From Polynucleobacter sp. 15G-AUS-farblos (GTDB lineage Bacteria; Pseudomonadota; Gammaproteobacteria; Burkholderiales; Burkholderiaceae), in contig NZ_JACVOM010000001.1 in the NCBI RefSeq assembly GCF_018882445.1, positions 558,001-622,000 of the forward strand: a stretch of 64,000 nt of DNA, given 5' to 3'. The translations under genes and the position numbers were made by a program. Below the pieces are notes generated by a model that was not told the DNA's origin, did not search any database, and was given only the letters and a program-made list of their open reading frames with translations. Below are positions 26,679 through 37,273 of the stretch, piece after piece (the stretch's first letter is position 1; each line of letters starts with the position of its first letter).

Positions 26679-27800
26679 CTAAACCTTTGAAAGTCTTAGC
26701 TCTGTTGAGCATTGTTTAACCTTAGCAACCAAAGCCGCCACATTATCCGGCGGTGTGAATTGACTAATACCATGACCTAAATTAAAAATATGTCCATCTA
26801 GCGGATTGCCATTCTTGACCTGTGCACCCGATAAATTATCGAAGCATCGTTGGATTCTATCCTCAATTTCCTTCGGATTCGACAGCAGAATTGAGGGATC
26901 GAGATTTCCTTGAATGGCAATTGGCTCATTCGTTGCTTGATTGATGACCTCACGCGCCCTAGCCAAATCAATGGTCCAATCCAAACCCAATACGTTTGCG
27001 CCTGAAAGCGCAATATCATTTAGCCAAATACCCCCACCCTTGGTAAATAAAATGATGGGTACTGAATCATATTGAGGCTTACTTCGTAAGTTTTGAATAA
27101 TGTTGGACATCGGCTCAAGAGAATATTTCAGATAATCTGAGCTCGTTAATAAACCGCCCCAAGTATCAAAAATCATGACCGCCTGCGCACCAGCATCTAT
27201 TTGCAAAGATAAGTATTCAGTTACGGAATGCACATTAATATCCAGGATCTTCTGCATGAGATCCTGGCGGTCATAGAGCATCTTCTTAGCGCTTGCAAAG
27301 TCGCGCGAACCGCCACCTTCAATCATGTAACACGCTAATGTCCATGGACTTCCAGAAAATCCAATTAATGGAACTTGCTGCTTGCCATTGGAACTAAGCG
27401 CCTTTGCAATCGAGCTTACCGAGTCAAATACATACTGCAACTGATCCATATCAGCTTGATGTAATTTATTGACCTCGGATTCAGAACTTAAAGGTCTTGC
27501 AAATCGTGGTCCGTCCCCATTTTCAAAAGAGAGGCCCAAGCCCATTGCGTCTGGGATGGTTAAGATGTCGGAGAATAAGATCGCTGCATCAAGACCAAAA
27601 CGATCGATCGGCTGGAGTGTTACTTCGGTTGCGTATTCAGGATTTTTCGCTAGATCCAAAAAACTCCCAGCTTTAGCCCTGGTAGCGCGGTACTCTGATA
27701 AATAGCGACCGGCCTGACGCATTAACCAAACTGGGGTTCGCTCAGTCTTTTGGCTAAAACAAGCTCTAATAAATAAATCGTTCTCTAGCTGAACTGCCAT
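26679..27800 (-). CDS. hemE: Uroporphyrinogen decarboxylase
   Basis: A 373-residue cytoplasmic enzyme converting uroporphyrinogen III to coproporphyrinogen III, shared by heme and bacteriochlorophyll synthesis. The two family signatures are clear: PVWLMRQAGRYLSEYR at the N-terminus and GFSGSPWTLACYMIEG near residue 147. The active-site Asp is in LFSDILTIPDAMGLG. It starts 11 bases after the cobalamin-binding regulator gene and precedes ndh by 7 bases. Its place in the cluster suggests a copy serving pigment synthesis; whether the genome has another hemE cannot be told from here. Confidence 0.96.
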   Translation of the reverse strand: MAVQLENDLFIRACFSQKTERTPVWLMRQAGRYLSEYRATRAKAGSFLDLAKNPEYATEVTLQPIDRFGLDAAILFSDILTIPDAMGLGLSFENGDGPRFARPLSSESEVNKLHQADMDQLQYVFDSVSSIAKALSSNGKQQVPLIGFSGSPWTLACYMIEGGGSRDFASAKKMLYDRQDLMQKILDINVHSVTEYLSLQIDAGAQAVMIFDTWGGLLTSSDYLKYSLEPMSNIIQNLRSKPQYDSVPIILFTKGGGIWLNDIALSGANVLGLDWTIDLARAREVINQATNEPIAIQGNLDPSILLSNPKEIEDRIQRCFDNLSGAQVKNGNPLDGHIFNLGHGISQFTPPDNVAALVAKVKQCSTELRLSKV

Positions 27801-27811
27801 AACTTGCTAAA

Positions 27812-28807
27812 TTAAATTTTGCGCAATCGCTCAACGTAGAAAGTAGCCTTTTCGAGCGCATCTGCAGCATCAATTCCAACCATATCAGCACCGAGAGTAT
27901 CAACAAGTTCAGGAAATTGATTAAATACCGGGCTGCCTATGATGACGCCAACATGCGGATTTTTTGATTTGGCTTTGATACTTTTAATTAATTCCTTCAA
28001 CTGCGGAAACTGCTCTCGCACACTGGCTGATAAACCTACAACATCAAACCATTCATTTGCAGACATGGCAATAATTTCTTCTTCGGTAGCAGCCAACTCA
28101 CCCCAAATGCGCCATCCAGCTCTAGCAAAGAATTCAGAAACCATAAACAGACCTAAATTGTGCTGAGATCCAGGCAACGGCACCAGCATGATGCTAGAGC
28201 CTGTTTTATTTTGTTCAGCGTACTGCTGAAATACAGGACTTAAGTCATACATCAACTGCTTAATACGCCACAGTGCAATGGTGACCTCAGTAAAGCTCGA
28301 TTCATCCTCTTCCCACATTTGCCCTAATTTTCTAGCGACCGGGGTTAACAAAAGCAGGTAAATATCTTCTAAGCTGGTTCCGGAAGTATGAATGGTCTTT
28401 ACATAAGTTACTGAAGTGCGTGCATCCTCCTGGAGAACTAATTGAGTTAATTCTGAAATCCTTGTTTCATCAATAATTGCTTTTGCCAGCAAGTCCTCAG
28501 GAATCGATGATTCAAGATGCCGCTCAATGATGTGAGGGAGTATCTTCCCTTCGATGGTTTTGACCAGGGATTCTAGGTACTCAGCCTCTGTACAGGCCTT
28601 TTCAAGCGGGTGGGTTTCTTGTTCTTTTTTAAAGTTGGCTGTAGTAGGCGCGCTAGATACCAAACAGTCACTCCACATGCTATCCGCTACCTTGGATGAC
28701 TGTTGATTTCCTTCTTTAAAGTCTTCCTGCTTGGATTTCTTCTTAAATCCTGCAATGCTCACCAGCCGAGATAAATTCATGAACATCACTAGATCAAGAC
28801 ACGGCAT
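27812..28807 (-). CDS. AerR/PpaA-like cobalamin-binding regulator, paralogue 1
   Basis: A protein of about 331 residues from the ATG at 28807; later ATGs at 28786 and 28780 are also possible, and none has a clear ribosome-binding site. The variable N-terminus (about 110 residues) is followed by a helical cap with MWEEDESSFTEVTIALWRI and a SCHIC-type B12-binding domain starting LVPLPGSQHNLGLFM. The histidine of SQHNLG lies where AerR-type proteins ligate cobalamin. The C-terminal LGADMVGIDAADALEKA is well preserved. AerR/PpaA antagonises the photosynthesis repressor PpsR/CrtJ in light. A second paralogue lies beside ppsR. Confidence 0.8.
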   Translation of the reverse strand: MPCLDLVMFMNLSRLVSIAGFKKKSKQEDFKEGNQQSSKVADSMWSDCLVSSAPTTANFKKEQETHPLEKACTEAEYLESLVKTIEGKILPHIIERHLESSIPEDLLAKAIIDETRISELTQLVLQEDARTSVTYVKTIHTSGTSLEDIYLLLLTPVARKLGQMWEEDESSFTEVTIALWRIKQLMYDLSPVFQQYAEQNKTGSSIMLVPLPGSQHNLGLFMVSEFFARAGWRIWGELAATEEEIIAMSANEWFDVVGLSASVREQFPQLKELIKSIKAKSKNPHVGVIIGSPVFNQFPELVDTLGADMVGIDAADALEKATFYVERLRKI

Positions 28808-28902
28808 CAAAAAAGAATTTTTTGAAAAATACCGTGGCTGCCTAAGAGCCTCTTTATTGGAATCCTTACTTTATAGATTCTTTCCAACAAATGCACAAAC
28901 GA

Positions 28903-30123
28903 TTAACTGTAGGTGCTTTCCCTAGAGTCCTTTAATTCCTCTTTTCTGGGCTCCAAACCGTATGTCCGTACAAGTTTCCATACATGGGACGGGACCATAT
29001 TCTTGATTTTGTGCGGCGCAGTACTGCGTAGATGAATAACTGACTCGATTGCTTTCATCTCAATTCTGGCTTTTGCAAACTCGAGACCACGGGGACCAAA
29101 CCTGGGCATGACCCAGGCAAAAATGCTTCTCAAGAAATTAGGCATTCGTTGAAGAGGTAAGCCTCCCGCAGCCAATTCCACATTTTTCATGAAGCCCTTT
29201 ACTGGGCCCAAACGATTGCCCGCTGACTCCAGGGCTTCCAGAAGAATTTCAGGCTCCAATAACTTGGCCATTTCTTGGCCTCTCTCATTGCGAATGATCA
29301 GCCACTGCTCTCCCGTACCGGCCATATACCCAACAGTAATATCCGAAAGAGAATTGACATAGTCAACGCAAGTTTTACAAGTGGTTGGGAAAAAGTCTTT
29401 TGGTAAATCTGAAAGGGGCAATTTGAGAAAAGGAATCTCTTGAATGCGACCATCTGAAAAGCGCAGCTCAACATGGTAGTTCGCTTTAAATTCTAAATAG
29501 GTAATCTCTTCTGGTTTTTGCGATAGCAAACCTAAGAAGTGATGAAAATTTTCTGTTGTGGTGTTGTCTGAACAGGGAGAACCAATAATTAATAGTTTTT
29601 CGAAATCCAACTCTTTCTCAAGAGCTCTAGCTGCATAAACCTGACACGGAATACCGACCATTGCCACTCTTTGATATCCAAGATCCTTAGCTTGCTCAAG
29701 ATATTGAACAATGGGTGCGTAGCCCATTTTCATTCCTCTACATACCTGCATATCCTCTGCTCTGCTAATGATGACAGGCTGTGGTCTCCATTTATCTTCA
29801 GGATCAGAGGACATCGCGATGACTGCATCCACAATCCCTTGCTCCAATAGCACCTCACATAATCGAGTGATGATGCCAGTCCATTGCGCTCCCTCTAATG
29901 GCTTTTTAAGGCTCGCCCGATACATTTGTAAATAGGTGCCAAAAAAGACTTCATCTGAATCCCCCATCTCACGAACTCGTCCATGAGTAGTAATTTCAAA
30001 TTGAGGATAGTTGGGCTGAATGAATTGACAAGCAGTTGCGCAACGCTTAGGTTGCTTGGTTCTAGAGACCCCGCAATCGGTACATAGATCACGATATGGG
30101 GCAATCTCGATTGTCTCCATCAT
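28903..30123 (-). CDS. bciB: 8-vinyl reductase of BciB type (F420-dehydrogenase-like)
   Basis: A 406-residue Fe-S flavoprotein of the coenzyme F420 hydrogenase/dehydrogenase beta-subunit superfamily. The N-terminal cysteines in LCTDCGVSRTKQPKRC and CATAC, VGIPCQVYAAR near residue 176, GSPCSDNTTTENF, and FFPTTCKTCVDY provide cluster ligands. In phototrophs this family (BciB) reduces the C8-vinyl group of divinyl-(proto)chlorophyllide. Its place between a regulator and dxs inside the cluster supports that role. An F420-related function is unlikely in this context. Confidence 0.85.
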   Translation of the reverse strand: MMETIEIAPYRDLCTDCGVSRTKQPKRCATACQFIQPNYPQFEITTHGRVREMGDSDEVFFGTYLQMYRASLKKPLEGAQWTGIITRLCEVLLEQGIVDAVIAMSSDPEDKWRPQPVIISRAEDMQVCRGMKMGYAPIVQYLEQAKDLGYQRVAMVGIPCQVYAARALEKELDFEKLLIIGSPCSDNTTTENFHHFLGLLSQKPEEITYLEFKANYHVELRFSDGRIQEIPFLKLPLSDLPKDFFPTTCKTCVDYVNSLSDITVGYMAGTGEQWLIIRNERGQEMAKLLEPEILLEALESAGNRLGPVKGFMKNVELAAGGLPLQRMPNFLRSIFAWVMPRFGPRGLEFAKARIEMKAIESVIHLRSTAPHKIKNMVPSHVWKLVRTYGLEPRKEELKDSRESTYS

Positions 30124-30133
30124 CGTCTAATGT

Positions 30134-32020
30134 CTAAGCTAGTCGCGCTATGACTCTTTGCTTTATCTTTTCTGGAGAGAGTCCATATAGATCTAAGAGG
30201 AAATTCACTTCACCATGCTCGACATATTCGTCAGGCAATCCGATTTGCATAGACTCAATTTGAATATTTTGCTCGGCCAGGACCTCGAGACAGGCGCTAC
30301 CAGCACCACCCTTCACTGCACTATCCTCAACAAAAACCAAAGCATCATGAGTGCGCGCAATATTGATTAATAACGCTTCATCTAATGGCTTCACGAAACG
30401 CATATCAATCACGGTTGCATTAAGCTCTTCTGCCACTGGTAGAGCGTTATATAGAAGTGGACCAAAACAAACAAAGGCAATCTTCTTATTGGGCTTCTGC
30501 TTCTCAGAAATTGATCTGACAACCCTACCCTTACCTAGAGCTAAAGGCTCTAATGCCTGACCAGTAGTTTCTGAACCGATTCCTGCCCCACGTGGATAAC
30601 GTACTGCCGCCGGTCCATCATGCATGAAGGCAGTGGTCAGCATTGCGCGACACTCTTGCTCATTCGATGGCGTCATGAGAACCAAATTAGGTAGGCAACG
30701 TAAAAATGCTACATCAAAGGCGCCCGCATGGGTTGCACCATCAGCGCCAACTATACCGGCACGATCAATTGCAAACACAATCGGTAAATTTTGCAAAGTG
30801 ACGTCATGAATCAGCTGATCGTAGCCACGCTGCAAGAAAGTGGAATAAATTGCAACAACCGGCTTTAATCCTTCACAAGCAATCCCTGCTGCAAATGTAA
30901 CGGCGTGCTGCTCTGCAATTCCGACATCGTGGTAACGATCTGGGAAGCGCTGCTCAAATTCAACTAACCCAGAACCTTCGCGCATCGCGGGAGTAATGGC
31001 GATGAGACGTTGATCTTGCTCACCCATATCGCATAACCACTCACCAAAAACTTGCGTATATGTTTTCTTACTTGAAGGTTTAACTTGAATACCTTCTGCG
31101 GGATCAAATTTTCCAGGCCCATGATAAAGAATAGGATCGCTTTCAGCTAATGAATACCCTTTCCCTTTCTTGGTAATAATATGCAAGAACTGCGGACCTT
31201 CGGTTTGCGCTAACACCTTAATGTTCTCTAAAGTTGCTACCAAGACATTTAAATTATGGCCATCTATAGGGCCGTAATAGTCAAAACCGAATTCTTCAAA
31301 AATCGTTGCTGGTCCAACCATTCCTTTGGCGTGACCTTCTAGCCTTTTGGCAAATTCACGAATCGGTGGAGCTACAGAGAGGACTTTATCTAAACCTCTT
31401 TTTGTGGCAGCGTACATTGAGCCAGAAATCAATTTCACCAAGTAGCGATTCAGTGCTCCAACCGCAGGTGAAATGGACATCTCGTTGTCATTCAGAATAA
31501 CAATCAAAGGCACTTTTTTATTTACGCCCGCATTATTCATTGCCTCAAATGCCATACCGGCACTCATAGCACCATCCCCGATGACCGCAATGACATTACG
31601 TGCTTCATTTTTGGCTTTTGCAGCGACAGCCATTCCCAAAGCAGCAGAAATACTCGTAGATGAATGAGCAGTTCCAAAGGAATCGTATTCACTCTCGCTT
31701 CGCTTAGGAAAGCCAGAGATGCCACCATACTGCCTTAGGCCCGCCATAGAATCTCGGCGACCCGTCAAGACTTTATGTGCATAGCTTTGATGACCTACAT
31801 CCCAGACAATTCGATCATAGGGAGTATCAAAGACATAGTGCAAGGCTAGCGCTAATTCAACCGTTCCTAAATTAGACGATAAGTGACCACCAGTATTTGA
31901 GACAGAGCTCAATATAAAATTGCGCAATTCTCTAGCGATTTGCGGTAACTTAGCCGCTTCATACGCTCGCAGATCATCCGGATTTGTAATGGTCTCTAGG
32001 AGGTTAGTCATTTTTAGCAT
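30134..32020 (-). CDS. dxs: 1-deoxy-D-xylulose-5-phosphate synthase
   Basis: A 628-residue thiamine-diphosphate enzyme making DXP from pyruvate and glyceraldehyde-3-phosphate, the first step of the MEP isoprenoid pathway. It contains [19 protein letters not shown], the TPP/Mg motif [34 protein letters not shown], and the transketolase signature [15 protein letters not shown]. The start ATG follows GAGG by 5 bases. It supplies isoprenoid for carotenoids and the bacteriochlorophyll tail. It begins 7 bases after the hemA stop. Confidence 0.97.
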   Translation of the reverse strand: MLKMTNLLETITNPDDLRAYEAAKLPQIARELRNFILSSVSNTGGHLSSNLGTVELALALHYVFDTPYDRIVWDVGHQSYAHKVLTGRRDSMAGLRQYGGISGFPKRSESEYDSFGTAHSSTSISAALGMAVAAKAKNEARNVIAVIGDGAMSAGMAFEAMNNAGVNKKVPLIVILNDNEMSISPAVGALNRYLVKLISGSMYAATKRGLDKVLSVAPPIREFAKRLEGHAKGMVGPATIFEEFGFDYYGPIDGHNLNVLVATLENIKVLAQTEGPQFLHIITKKGKGYSLAESDPILYHGPGKFDPAEGIQVKPSSKKTYTQVFGEWLCDMGEQDQRLIAITPAMREGSGLVEFEQRFPDRYHDVGIAEQHAVTFAAGIACEGLKPVVAIYSTFLQRGYDQLIHDVTLQNLPIVFAIDRAGIVGADGATHAGAFDVAFLRCLPNLVLMTPSNEQECRAMLTTAFMHDGPAAVRYPRGAGIGSETTGQALEPLALGKGRVVRSISEKQKPNKKIAFVCFGPLLYNALPVAEELNATVIDMRFVKPLDEALLINIARTHDALVFVEDSAVKGGAGSACLEVLAEQNIQIESMQIGLPDEYVEHGEVNFLLDLYGLSPEKIKQRVIARLA

Positions 32021-32027
32021 AGCCGCC

Positions 32028-33338
32028 TCACTTCGATGAATAGATTTTAGAGATGATTTTTTTATATTCTTCTAAGTTTTCATTAGAAGAATGCTTCAAA
32101 GCATGGATTGGAGCGTGCATAAATTTATTGGCCAATGCAATAGCCATATGCGAGAGGACCACCATAGGATCATCACCATTGGCAATTCTTCTGGTGGCCT
32201 TTTCTAGCTCAATCTTTTGATATTGCTCACCCACATCTTGAATGGTCTTAATAATAGGTACAACTGCTCTTTTTTCTAAAGTTTCATAAAACTCCAGAAC
32301 GCCTTTTTCAATAATCTTCTCTGCTTCACCGATAGATTCAAGACGGTTGGCTTTACCAGCATTGACGATCTCACCTAAGTCATCAATCGAATAGAGGTAA
32401 GCATTTTTTAAACTCTTAATTTCGGGCTCAAAATCTCTTGGCACCGCCAAATCAATCAAAGCAATCGGGCGAGACTGACGGGCTTTCAATGCGGTTTTCA
32501 CCATGCCCATACCAATAATTGGCAGTGAACTAGCTGTACAAGAAACCACCACATCGTATTGATACAAATGCTGAGCTAAATCAGCCAAAGGAAAGACTTC
32601 AGTCTTTAAATTTTGATTGTTAAATGTTTGAATTAACTCACTACCCCGATCCATGGTTCGATTGGAGATAGCAATCTTTTTAGGATTTTTACCAGCAAAG
32701 TGACTTGCGCAAAGCCCAATCATTTCCCCGGCGCCAATAAACAAGACATTGCATTCGCTTAGCTGCCCAAAAATACGTTCGACTAACTTCACAGAGGCAC
32801 CTGCCATCGAAACAGAATGGGCGCCTATTTGAGTATTGCCACGCACTACTTTGGCAACTGAAAATGTTTTATCAAATAATGGCTTTAAATAAGATCCTAA
32901 AGTTCCAACCTGGCTAGCGTTCTCAATGGCCTTTTTCAATTGACCCAAGATTTGCGTCTCGCCTAGGACCATGGAATCGAGACCACTTCCCACTCTAAAG
33001 GCATGTTTTACTGCATCACTCTCCTTGGCAGAGTAGATATACGGCTTTAATTCATTTTGCTGAACATTATTCTGGGCTGCAAGCCATTCAAAAGCGCGAT
33101 TTTCTAAATGATGATCCTCATAGTCAACATCATTGGCTGCACAATAAATCTCCATACGATTACAGGTAGATAGAATCGCAACCTCTGGCTGATGTTCAGC
33201 ACTCTCTCTATGTAAGTATTTTCTTAAATCTATTAAAGAGTCTTGCAAAACTTCGGGCGCAATCGCCACACTCTCCCGGATATCAATCGGAGCTGTGTGG
33301 TGATTTACACCGAGGTTTAGCAACTTCATACTAGGCAT
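32028..33338 (-). CDS. hemA: Glutamyl-tRNA reductase
   Basis: A 436-residue enzyme that reduces glutamyl-tRNA to glutamate-1-semialdehyde, the first committed step of the C5 tetrapyrrole pathway. The N-terminal catalytic motif [12 protein letters not shown] carries the active-site Cys. The family hinge [15 protein letters not shown] and the NADPH fold [15 protein letters not shown] follow, then the C-terminal dimerisation helix. The C5 route contrasts with the ALA synthase used by alphaproteobacterial phototrophs. It sits between tspO and dxs with only 4 and 7 bases of spacing, so it is expressed with the pigment genes. Confidence 0.96.
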   Translation of the reverse strand: MPSMKLLNLGVNHHTAPIDIRESVAIAPEVLQDSLIDLRKYLHRESAEHQPEVAILSTCNRMEIYCAANDVDYEDHHLENRAFEWLAAQNNVQQNELKPYIYSAKESDAVKHAFRVGSGLDSMVLGETQILGQLKKAIENASQVGTLGSYLKPLFDKTFSVAKVVRGNTQIGAHSVSMAGASVKLVERIFGQLSECNVLFIGAGEMIGLCASHFAGKNPKKIAISNRTMDRGSELIQTFNNQNLKTEVFPLADLAQHLYQYDVVVSCTASSLPIIGMGMVKTALKARQSRPIALIDLAVPRDFEPEIKSLKNAYLYSIDDLGEIVNAGKANRLESIGEAEKIIEKGVLEFYETLEKRAVVPIIKTIQDVGEQYQKIELEKATRRIANGDDPMVVLSHMAIALANKFMHAPIHALKHSSNENLEEYKKIISKIYSSK

Positions 33339-33342
33339 ATGC

Positions 33343-33828
33343 TCAGTAAGCTCCTGGATTAAGGACTAAGGTTTCCCAATTTAGACGCATGGCGATAGTT
33401 ACCCAAATTAAATAAGGCACCATCAGATAGGCCGCAACTCTACGTATTGGCCACATGACTAATATGATGGCTAGCACTGAGCCCCAGAGGAAAAAGGCTT
33501 CCACAAAAGACCAGTCGGGGTGCTGCATCCGGAAATAAAAGACACTCCACAGCACATTCAAAAATCCATTCAAGAAGAAAAGAATGTTGATAGTATTTTT
33601 TTGAGACTGTGTCGGACGACTATTAAATGCAACCATCCACGCTAAAGCAGACAGAATAAAAATAATGGTCCAAATTACACCAAAGGACCAATCTGGTGGT
33701 TTCCAAGGCGGCTGGATTAATGAGAAATACCAAGGCCCCAATTTGGTGGCTAAACCACCCAAGACTGAGGTGGCAACCATCCATCCAGCTATCAACCACA
33801 AATACTTATGTTGGAAAAATATTTTCAT
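33343..33828 (-). CDS. tspO: TspO/MBR family membrane protein
   Basis: A 161-residue, tryptophan-rich protein with five membrane segments. The family elements WYFSLIQPPWKPPDWSFGV and VWTIIFILSALAW near the N-terminus and FLNVLWSVFYFRMQHPDW in the middle are conserved. TspO binds porphyrins; in Rhodobacter it down-regulates photosynthesis genes under oxygen, acting with the AppA-PpsR system. It overlaps bchP by 4 bases and precedes hemA by 4 bases. Confidence 0.93.
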   Translation of the reverse strand: MKIFFQHKYLWLIAGWMVATSVLGGLATKLGPWYFSLIQPPWKPPDWSFGVIWTIIFILSALAWMVAFNSRPTQSQKNTINILFFLNGFLNVLWSVFYFRMQHPDWSFVEAFFLWGSVLAIILVMWPIRRVAAYLMVPYLIWVTIAMRLNWETLVLNPGAY

Positions 33829-35030
33829 ACTTTTGCGAGACCTAAGAGGTGCCCCATATCCTTAATAAATATCTTGAGATGTGCCATAGGCTTCTTACGT
33901 ACTAACTTTTTATTCATGTAGGACTCAAAAGTCAGCTTTTGAACATCCTTGTCCTCGCACATCTTGACAAAGCTCTCACGTCTTTTATCTGTTGAGTACC
34001 AAAAATATTGCATGATGCCTAAAACAATAAAGGTCATGCGATGCTCTTTCATGAAGCGCTTACGTGCGAGCTTGAGTTTTGCCGGATCATTACTTTCGAC
34101 AAATTCAGCAACAGCTTCAGCCGCTAACTGACCACCCAGCATCGCGTAGTAAATACCTTCTCCAGATGCAGGAGCAACTACGCCAGCTGCGTCGCCTGCT
34201 AAAACAACTTGCTGACCATCGTCCCACCTCTTGAGAGGTTTCATCGGCAAAGGCGCCCCTTCATGCCGAATCAATTCAGCACCCTCTAAGCCAATATCTG
34301 CACGCAGCTTGGCTACTGCATTTCTGAGTGAAAAGCCTTTATCCGCACTGCCAGTGCCAACGCTGATGGTGTCACCATGTGGAAATACCCAACCATAAAA
34401 ATCAGGTGATACAGGTTTTTGATATAAAACGTCACATCTCGTTGCATCAAAAGAGAGTGGTTTATCGGTAGGGGTTTTAATAATCTCATGGTAGGCAAAT
34501 ACATAATTTGCCTCAGCACATCCTGGCACCCCAGCGCTTCTTCCCACTTGTGATTTTGCGCCATCAGCCCCAACTACCGCTTTCGTTAAAACGCTTTTTA
34601 ATGCGCCTTGATCACCATCCCGCGCACCACGCGAGCGATAGTAGATCCGCACATTGGATCCTTCTCGTTTCAGAAATTCAAATAAGCCATCTTCACGGGT
34701 TGCGCCTGCAGCAACTGCACGCTGTCTTAACCATTCATCAAACTGAGCGCGATCTACCATTCCGACAAAACCATTTTCAATCGGAATATCTACTGTTTTT
34801 CCCAGTGGCGATACCATCCTTGCAGATTTTGCTTTGGCAACCAATAGCTCATCTGGAATTTGAAAGTCTTTAATTAAACGCGGCGGAATCGCACCGCCAC
34901 AGGGTTTAATACGACCACGCTTATCTAATAACAAGACTTGCTTGCCCTTTTCAGCCAGCGTTTGAGCAGCAGTGGCACCAGCAGGTCCACCACCAACTAC
35001 TACTGCGTCATAAATAAATTCTGTCGTCAT
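33825..35030 (-). CDS. bchP: Geranylgeranyl diphosphate/bacteriochlorophyllide reductase
   Basis: A 401-residue FAD-dependent reductase that saturates the geranylgeranyl tail of bacteriochlorophyll to phytyl. The N-terminal FAD motif is [20 protein letters not shown]. Family sequences follow: KPCGGAIPPRLIKDF, then GADGAKSQVGR and VLAGDAAGVVAPASGEGIYY. It begins 3 bases after the pucC-like gene and overlaps tspO by 4 bases, so it belongs to the bchG-pucC-bchP-tspO-hemA-dxs-bciB run. Confidence 0.95.
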   Translation of the reverse strand: MTTEFIYDAVVVGGGPAGATAAQTLAEKGKQVLLLDKRGRIKPCGGAIPPRLIKDFQIPDELLVAKAKSARMVSPLGKTVDIPIENGFVGMVDRAQFDEWLRQRAVAAGATREDGLFEFLKREGSNVRIYYRSRGARDGDQGALKSVLTKAVVGADGAKSQVGRSAGVPGCAEANYVFAYHEIIKTPTDKPLSFDATRCDVLYQKPVSPDFYGWVFPHGDTISVGTGSADKGFSLRNAVAKLRADIGLEGAELIRHEGAPLPMKPLKRWDDGQQVVLAGDAAGVVAPASGEGIYYAMLGGQLAAEAVAEFVESNDPAKLKLARKRFMKEHRMTFIVLGIMQYFWYSTDKRRESFVKMCEDKDVQKLTFESYMNKKLVRKKPMAHLKIFIKDMGHLLGLAKV

Positions 35031-35033
35031 GTT

Positions 35034-36362
35034 TCACCTCGCTCCACTAGGACTACTGGTTTTGCTCTCAACTTGAGATGCCATATATGCGGAAGCAATA
35101 AAGAGAATTGCTTCAATAAAAAAGACCGATGAATACGCAAATGCCGGATTAGTAAAGATAGATCTCGCAAGATCACTAGCGCCAGCACCCAAAAGACCAC
35201 CCAAGCCAAATGCAATTGCTTGAGCGCCACCCCAAAGGCCAATCCTGACGCCCTCTTTACCAGAACCTCCCACTACAGCCAATCGCATCATGGAAGCAAT
35301 CGCTGCAATAGAAAATGCACCGTTGGCTAAACCCAAAACAAATACATTGAGTTTTAAGGGCCAGGCACCTTCGACAATGCCAGCGAGCACCAAACCAAAC
35401 ATCGCCATTGCTGACGCAAGGCAGCCATAAATCATCCAGGATCTCAGGGATCCAAAATAAGGCCTCAATCTGCTGGATCCACAAATCGCCACTAGAAGCA
35501 TTCCTGTCAACACTCCTGAATGCTGGATACCAGAGAGGCTAGTAGTCTCACCCAAGGAGTATTTAAAAACAATTCCAGCGAAAGGTTCCAAAATTAAATC
35601 TTGCGCGCTAAAGGCAAACATCGACAGAAAAATAAAGATGGTGAATTTTCTAGTATCCGAATCAGCCAAAATATCCGCTAAGGCTTTTCTAAAAGGTGTT
35701 TTTTTCTCGCTACTAATGGGTTTATTTTCTAGCTCATGCCCCTCTAATTTGTAGAGAGCCAATACTGTCAATACACAAGCAATCGAAGAAATAATTCCGG
35801 AGATCAGAATGACTTTTTCTGGAGAATAGGGATCCAAAAATTTTCCTGCAATGCCGCTCGTAAGGGCAAAACCAAAAATCATCATCAGCCAGACAGTAGT
35901 CGCTGCTGCTGCTCTTCTGTCATCGCTCACACCCTTTGCCAATAGCGCTAACAAGGATGTGCCACTCATACTCACACCAATACCAATCAAGAAGAAGGCA
36001 ACAATAGCCGCCGCAATACCAAAGATTAAGTTCACACCCATGAGGGTTGTGGCGATAGCCGCACCAAATCCACCAAGCGCTAATAAACCTATGCCACCAA
36101 TGATCCACGGGGTTCTTTTAGCGCCGATATCAGACTCAAATCCCATCCGTGGCCGAATGACTTGAACAAAATAATGAATAGCCACTAACAAACCTGGAAG
36201 GCTCGCAGGCAAGGCCAACTCCACAACCATAATGCGATTTAATGTTGAAGTAGTCATGACGACAATAGCGCCAATGGCTGCCTGTACTAAGCCAAGACGC
36301 ACAATACTGATCCACCCAAAGGTAGATGATTGATAAAGAGGCTGTGTCATAGCAATGCTCAT
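35034..36362 (-). CDS. PucC-family MFS protein of the bchG-bchP operon
   Basis: A 442-residue, 12-segment membrane protein of the BCD/PucC branch of the major facilitator superfamily. The family pattern VVMTTSTLNRIMVVELALPA near residue 36 and LILEPFAGIVFKYSLG near residue 256 is clear. Paralogues of this group help deliver bacteriochlorophyll or assemble light-harvesting complexes. Its place between bchG and bchP matches the alphaproteobacterial gene once called the 44.5-kDa bacteriochlorophyll synthase subunit. A second member, lhaA, lies beside puhA. Confidence 0.88.
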   Translation of the reverse strand: MSIAMTQPLYQSSTFGWISIVRLGLVQAAIGAIVVMTTSTLNRIMVVELALPASLPGLLVAIHYFVQVIRPRMGFESDIGAKRTPWIIGGIGLLALGGFGAAIATTLMGVNLIFGIAAAIVAFFLIGIGVSMSGTSLLALLAKGVSDDRRAAAATTVWLMMIFGFALTSGIAGKFLDPYSPEKVILISGIISSIACVLTVLALYKLEGHELENKPISSEKKTPFRKALADILADSDTRKFTIFIFLSMFAFSAQDLILEPFAGIVFKYSLGETTSLSGIQHSGVLTGMLLVAICGSSRLRPYFGSLRSWMIYGCLASAMAMFGLVLAGIVEGAWPLKLNVFVLGLANGAFSIAAIASMMRLAVVGGSGKEGVRIGLWGGAQAIAFGLGGLLGAGASDLARSIFTNPAFAYSSVFFIEAILFIASAYMASQVESKTSSPSGAR

Positions 36363-37243
36363 GACTGCACTCCTAAACTATTCACTGCAAATGCAGCCAC
36401 CATCATTCCCGAGACCAATAAAGGGACTCCAAAGCCGCTATAGAACAGGGCTTTCTCAATCGGCTTTTTCAAAAAGTCCCTTAGCAATAGAATCTGCCCG
36501 ATCATGAGTCCACCAATGACAAATGCATAAATAGGCTTATCCCAATACAGGAGCAAGCCGAGGACAAGGAGTTGTGGGACCAACATCATCAGCGCAGAAA
36601 CTTGAGCAGCCTTGAATGCACCAAGCTGAACAGGCAAGGAACGCACGCCCATTTGTCGATCGCCTTCAATGGCCTTGAAATCATTCAAAGTCATGATGCC
36701 GTGCGCGCTCGCACTATAAAGACCTGCAAGTATTAGTGAAGGCTTGCTAGGTATTACTCCTCCCGAGAGCAAAGTTGCTCCAGTAACCCAAGCTAAGCCT
36801 TCGTAACTAACTCCACATGCAAGATTGCCAAGCCAACCATTATTTTTAAATCGGATTGGCGGCATGCTATAGAGCCATGCCAACACTAAAGCCAAGATGG
36901 TTGCCAGAAATCCAATGGGGCCCAAAAAGCTTCCGACCCATAATGAAATGAATGACCAAATCAACGCGATATACAAACCCCATCTACCTGGAATGCGACC
37001 TGATGGAATAGGTCGATTAGGTTCATTGATTGCATCTACATGTCTGTCATACCAATCATTGACTGCTTGACTAGATGCACACACTAGAGGTCCAGTAAGC
37101 AATAAACCCAGGAAAAATATTGGCAGATTGTCAGCAATCTGCTCACTGCCAGTAATCGATCCACAAGCAAATGCCCACATTGGCGGGAACCAAGTGATGG
37201 GCTTTAAAAGCGTCAAAATTGCTTTGGGATCTGGCAGCTTCAT
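36359..37243 (-). CDS. bchG: Bacteriochlorophyll a synthase
   Basis: A UbiA-type membrane prenyltransferase of about 294 residues that attaches the C20 tail to bacteriochlorophyllide a. Motifs are NDWYDRHVDAINEPNRPIPS and the second Asp-rich NDFKAIEGDRQMGVRSLP, with eight or nine membrane segments. I place the start at the ATG at 37243 (MKLPDPKAI). A longer reading would use a TTG at 37279 inside the operator. The promoter region carries an exact PpsR site. It overlaps the pucC-like gene by 4 bases. Confidence 0.94.
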   Translation of the reverse strand: MKLPDPKAILTLLKPITWFPPMWAFACGSITGSEQIADNLPIFFLGLLLTGPLVCASSQAVNDWYDRHVDAINEPNRPIPSGRIPGRWGLYIALIWSFISLWVGSFLGPIGFLATILALVLAWLYSMPPIRFKNNGWLGNLACGVSYEGLAWVTGATLLSGGVIPSKPSLILAGLYSASAHGIMTLNDFKAIEGDRQMGVRSLPVQLGAFKAAQVSALMMLVPQLLVLGLLLYWDKPIYAFVIGGLMIGQILLLRDFLKKPIEKALFYSGFGVPLLVSGMMVAAFAVNSLGVQS

Positions 37244-37273
37244 GCAAATGATTTTGTCATTGACATTTAAAAG

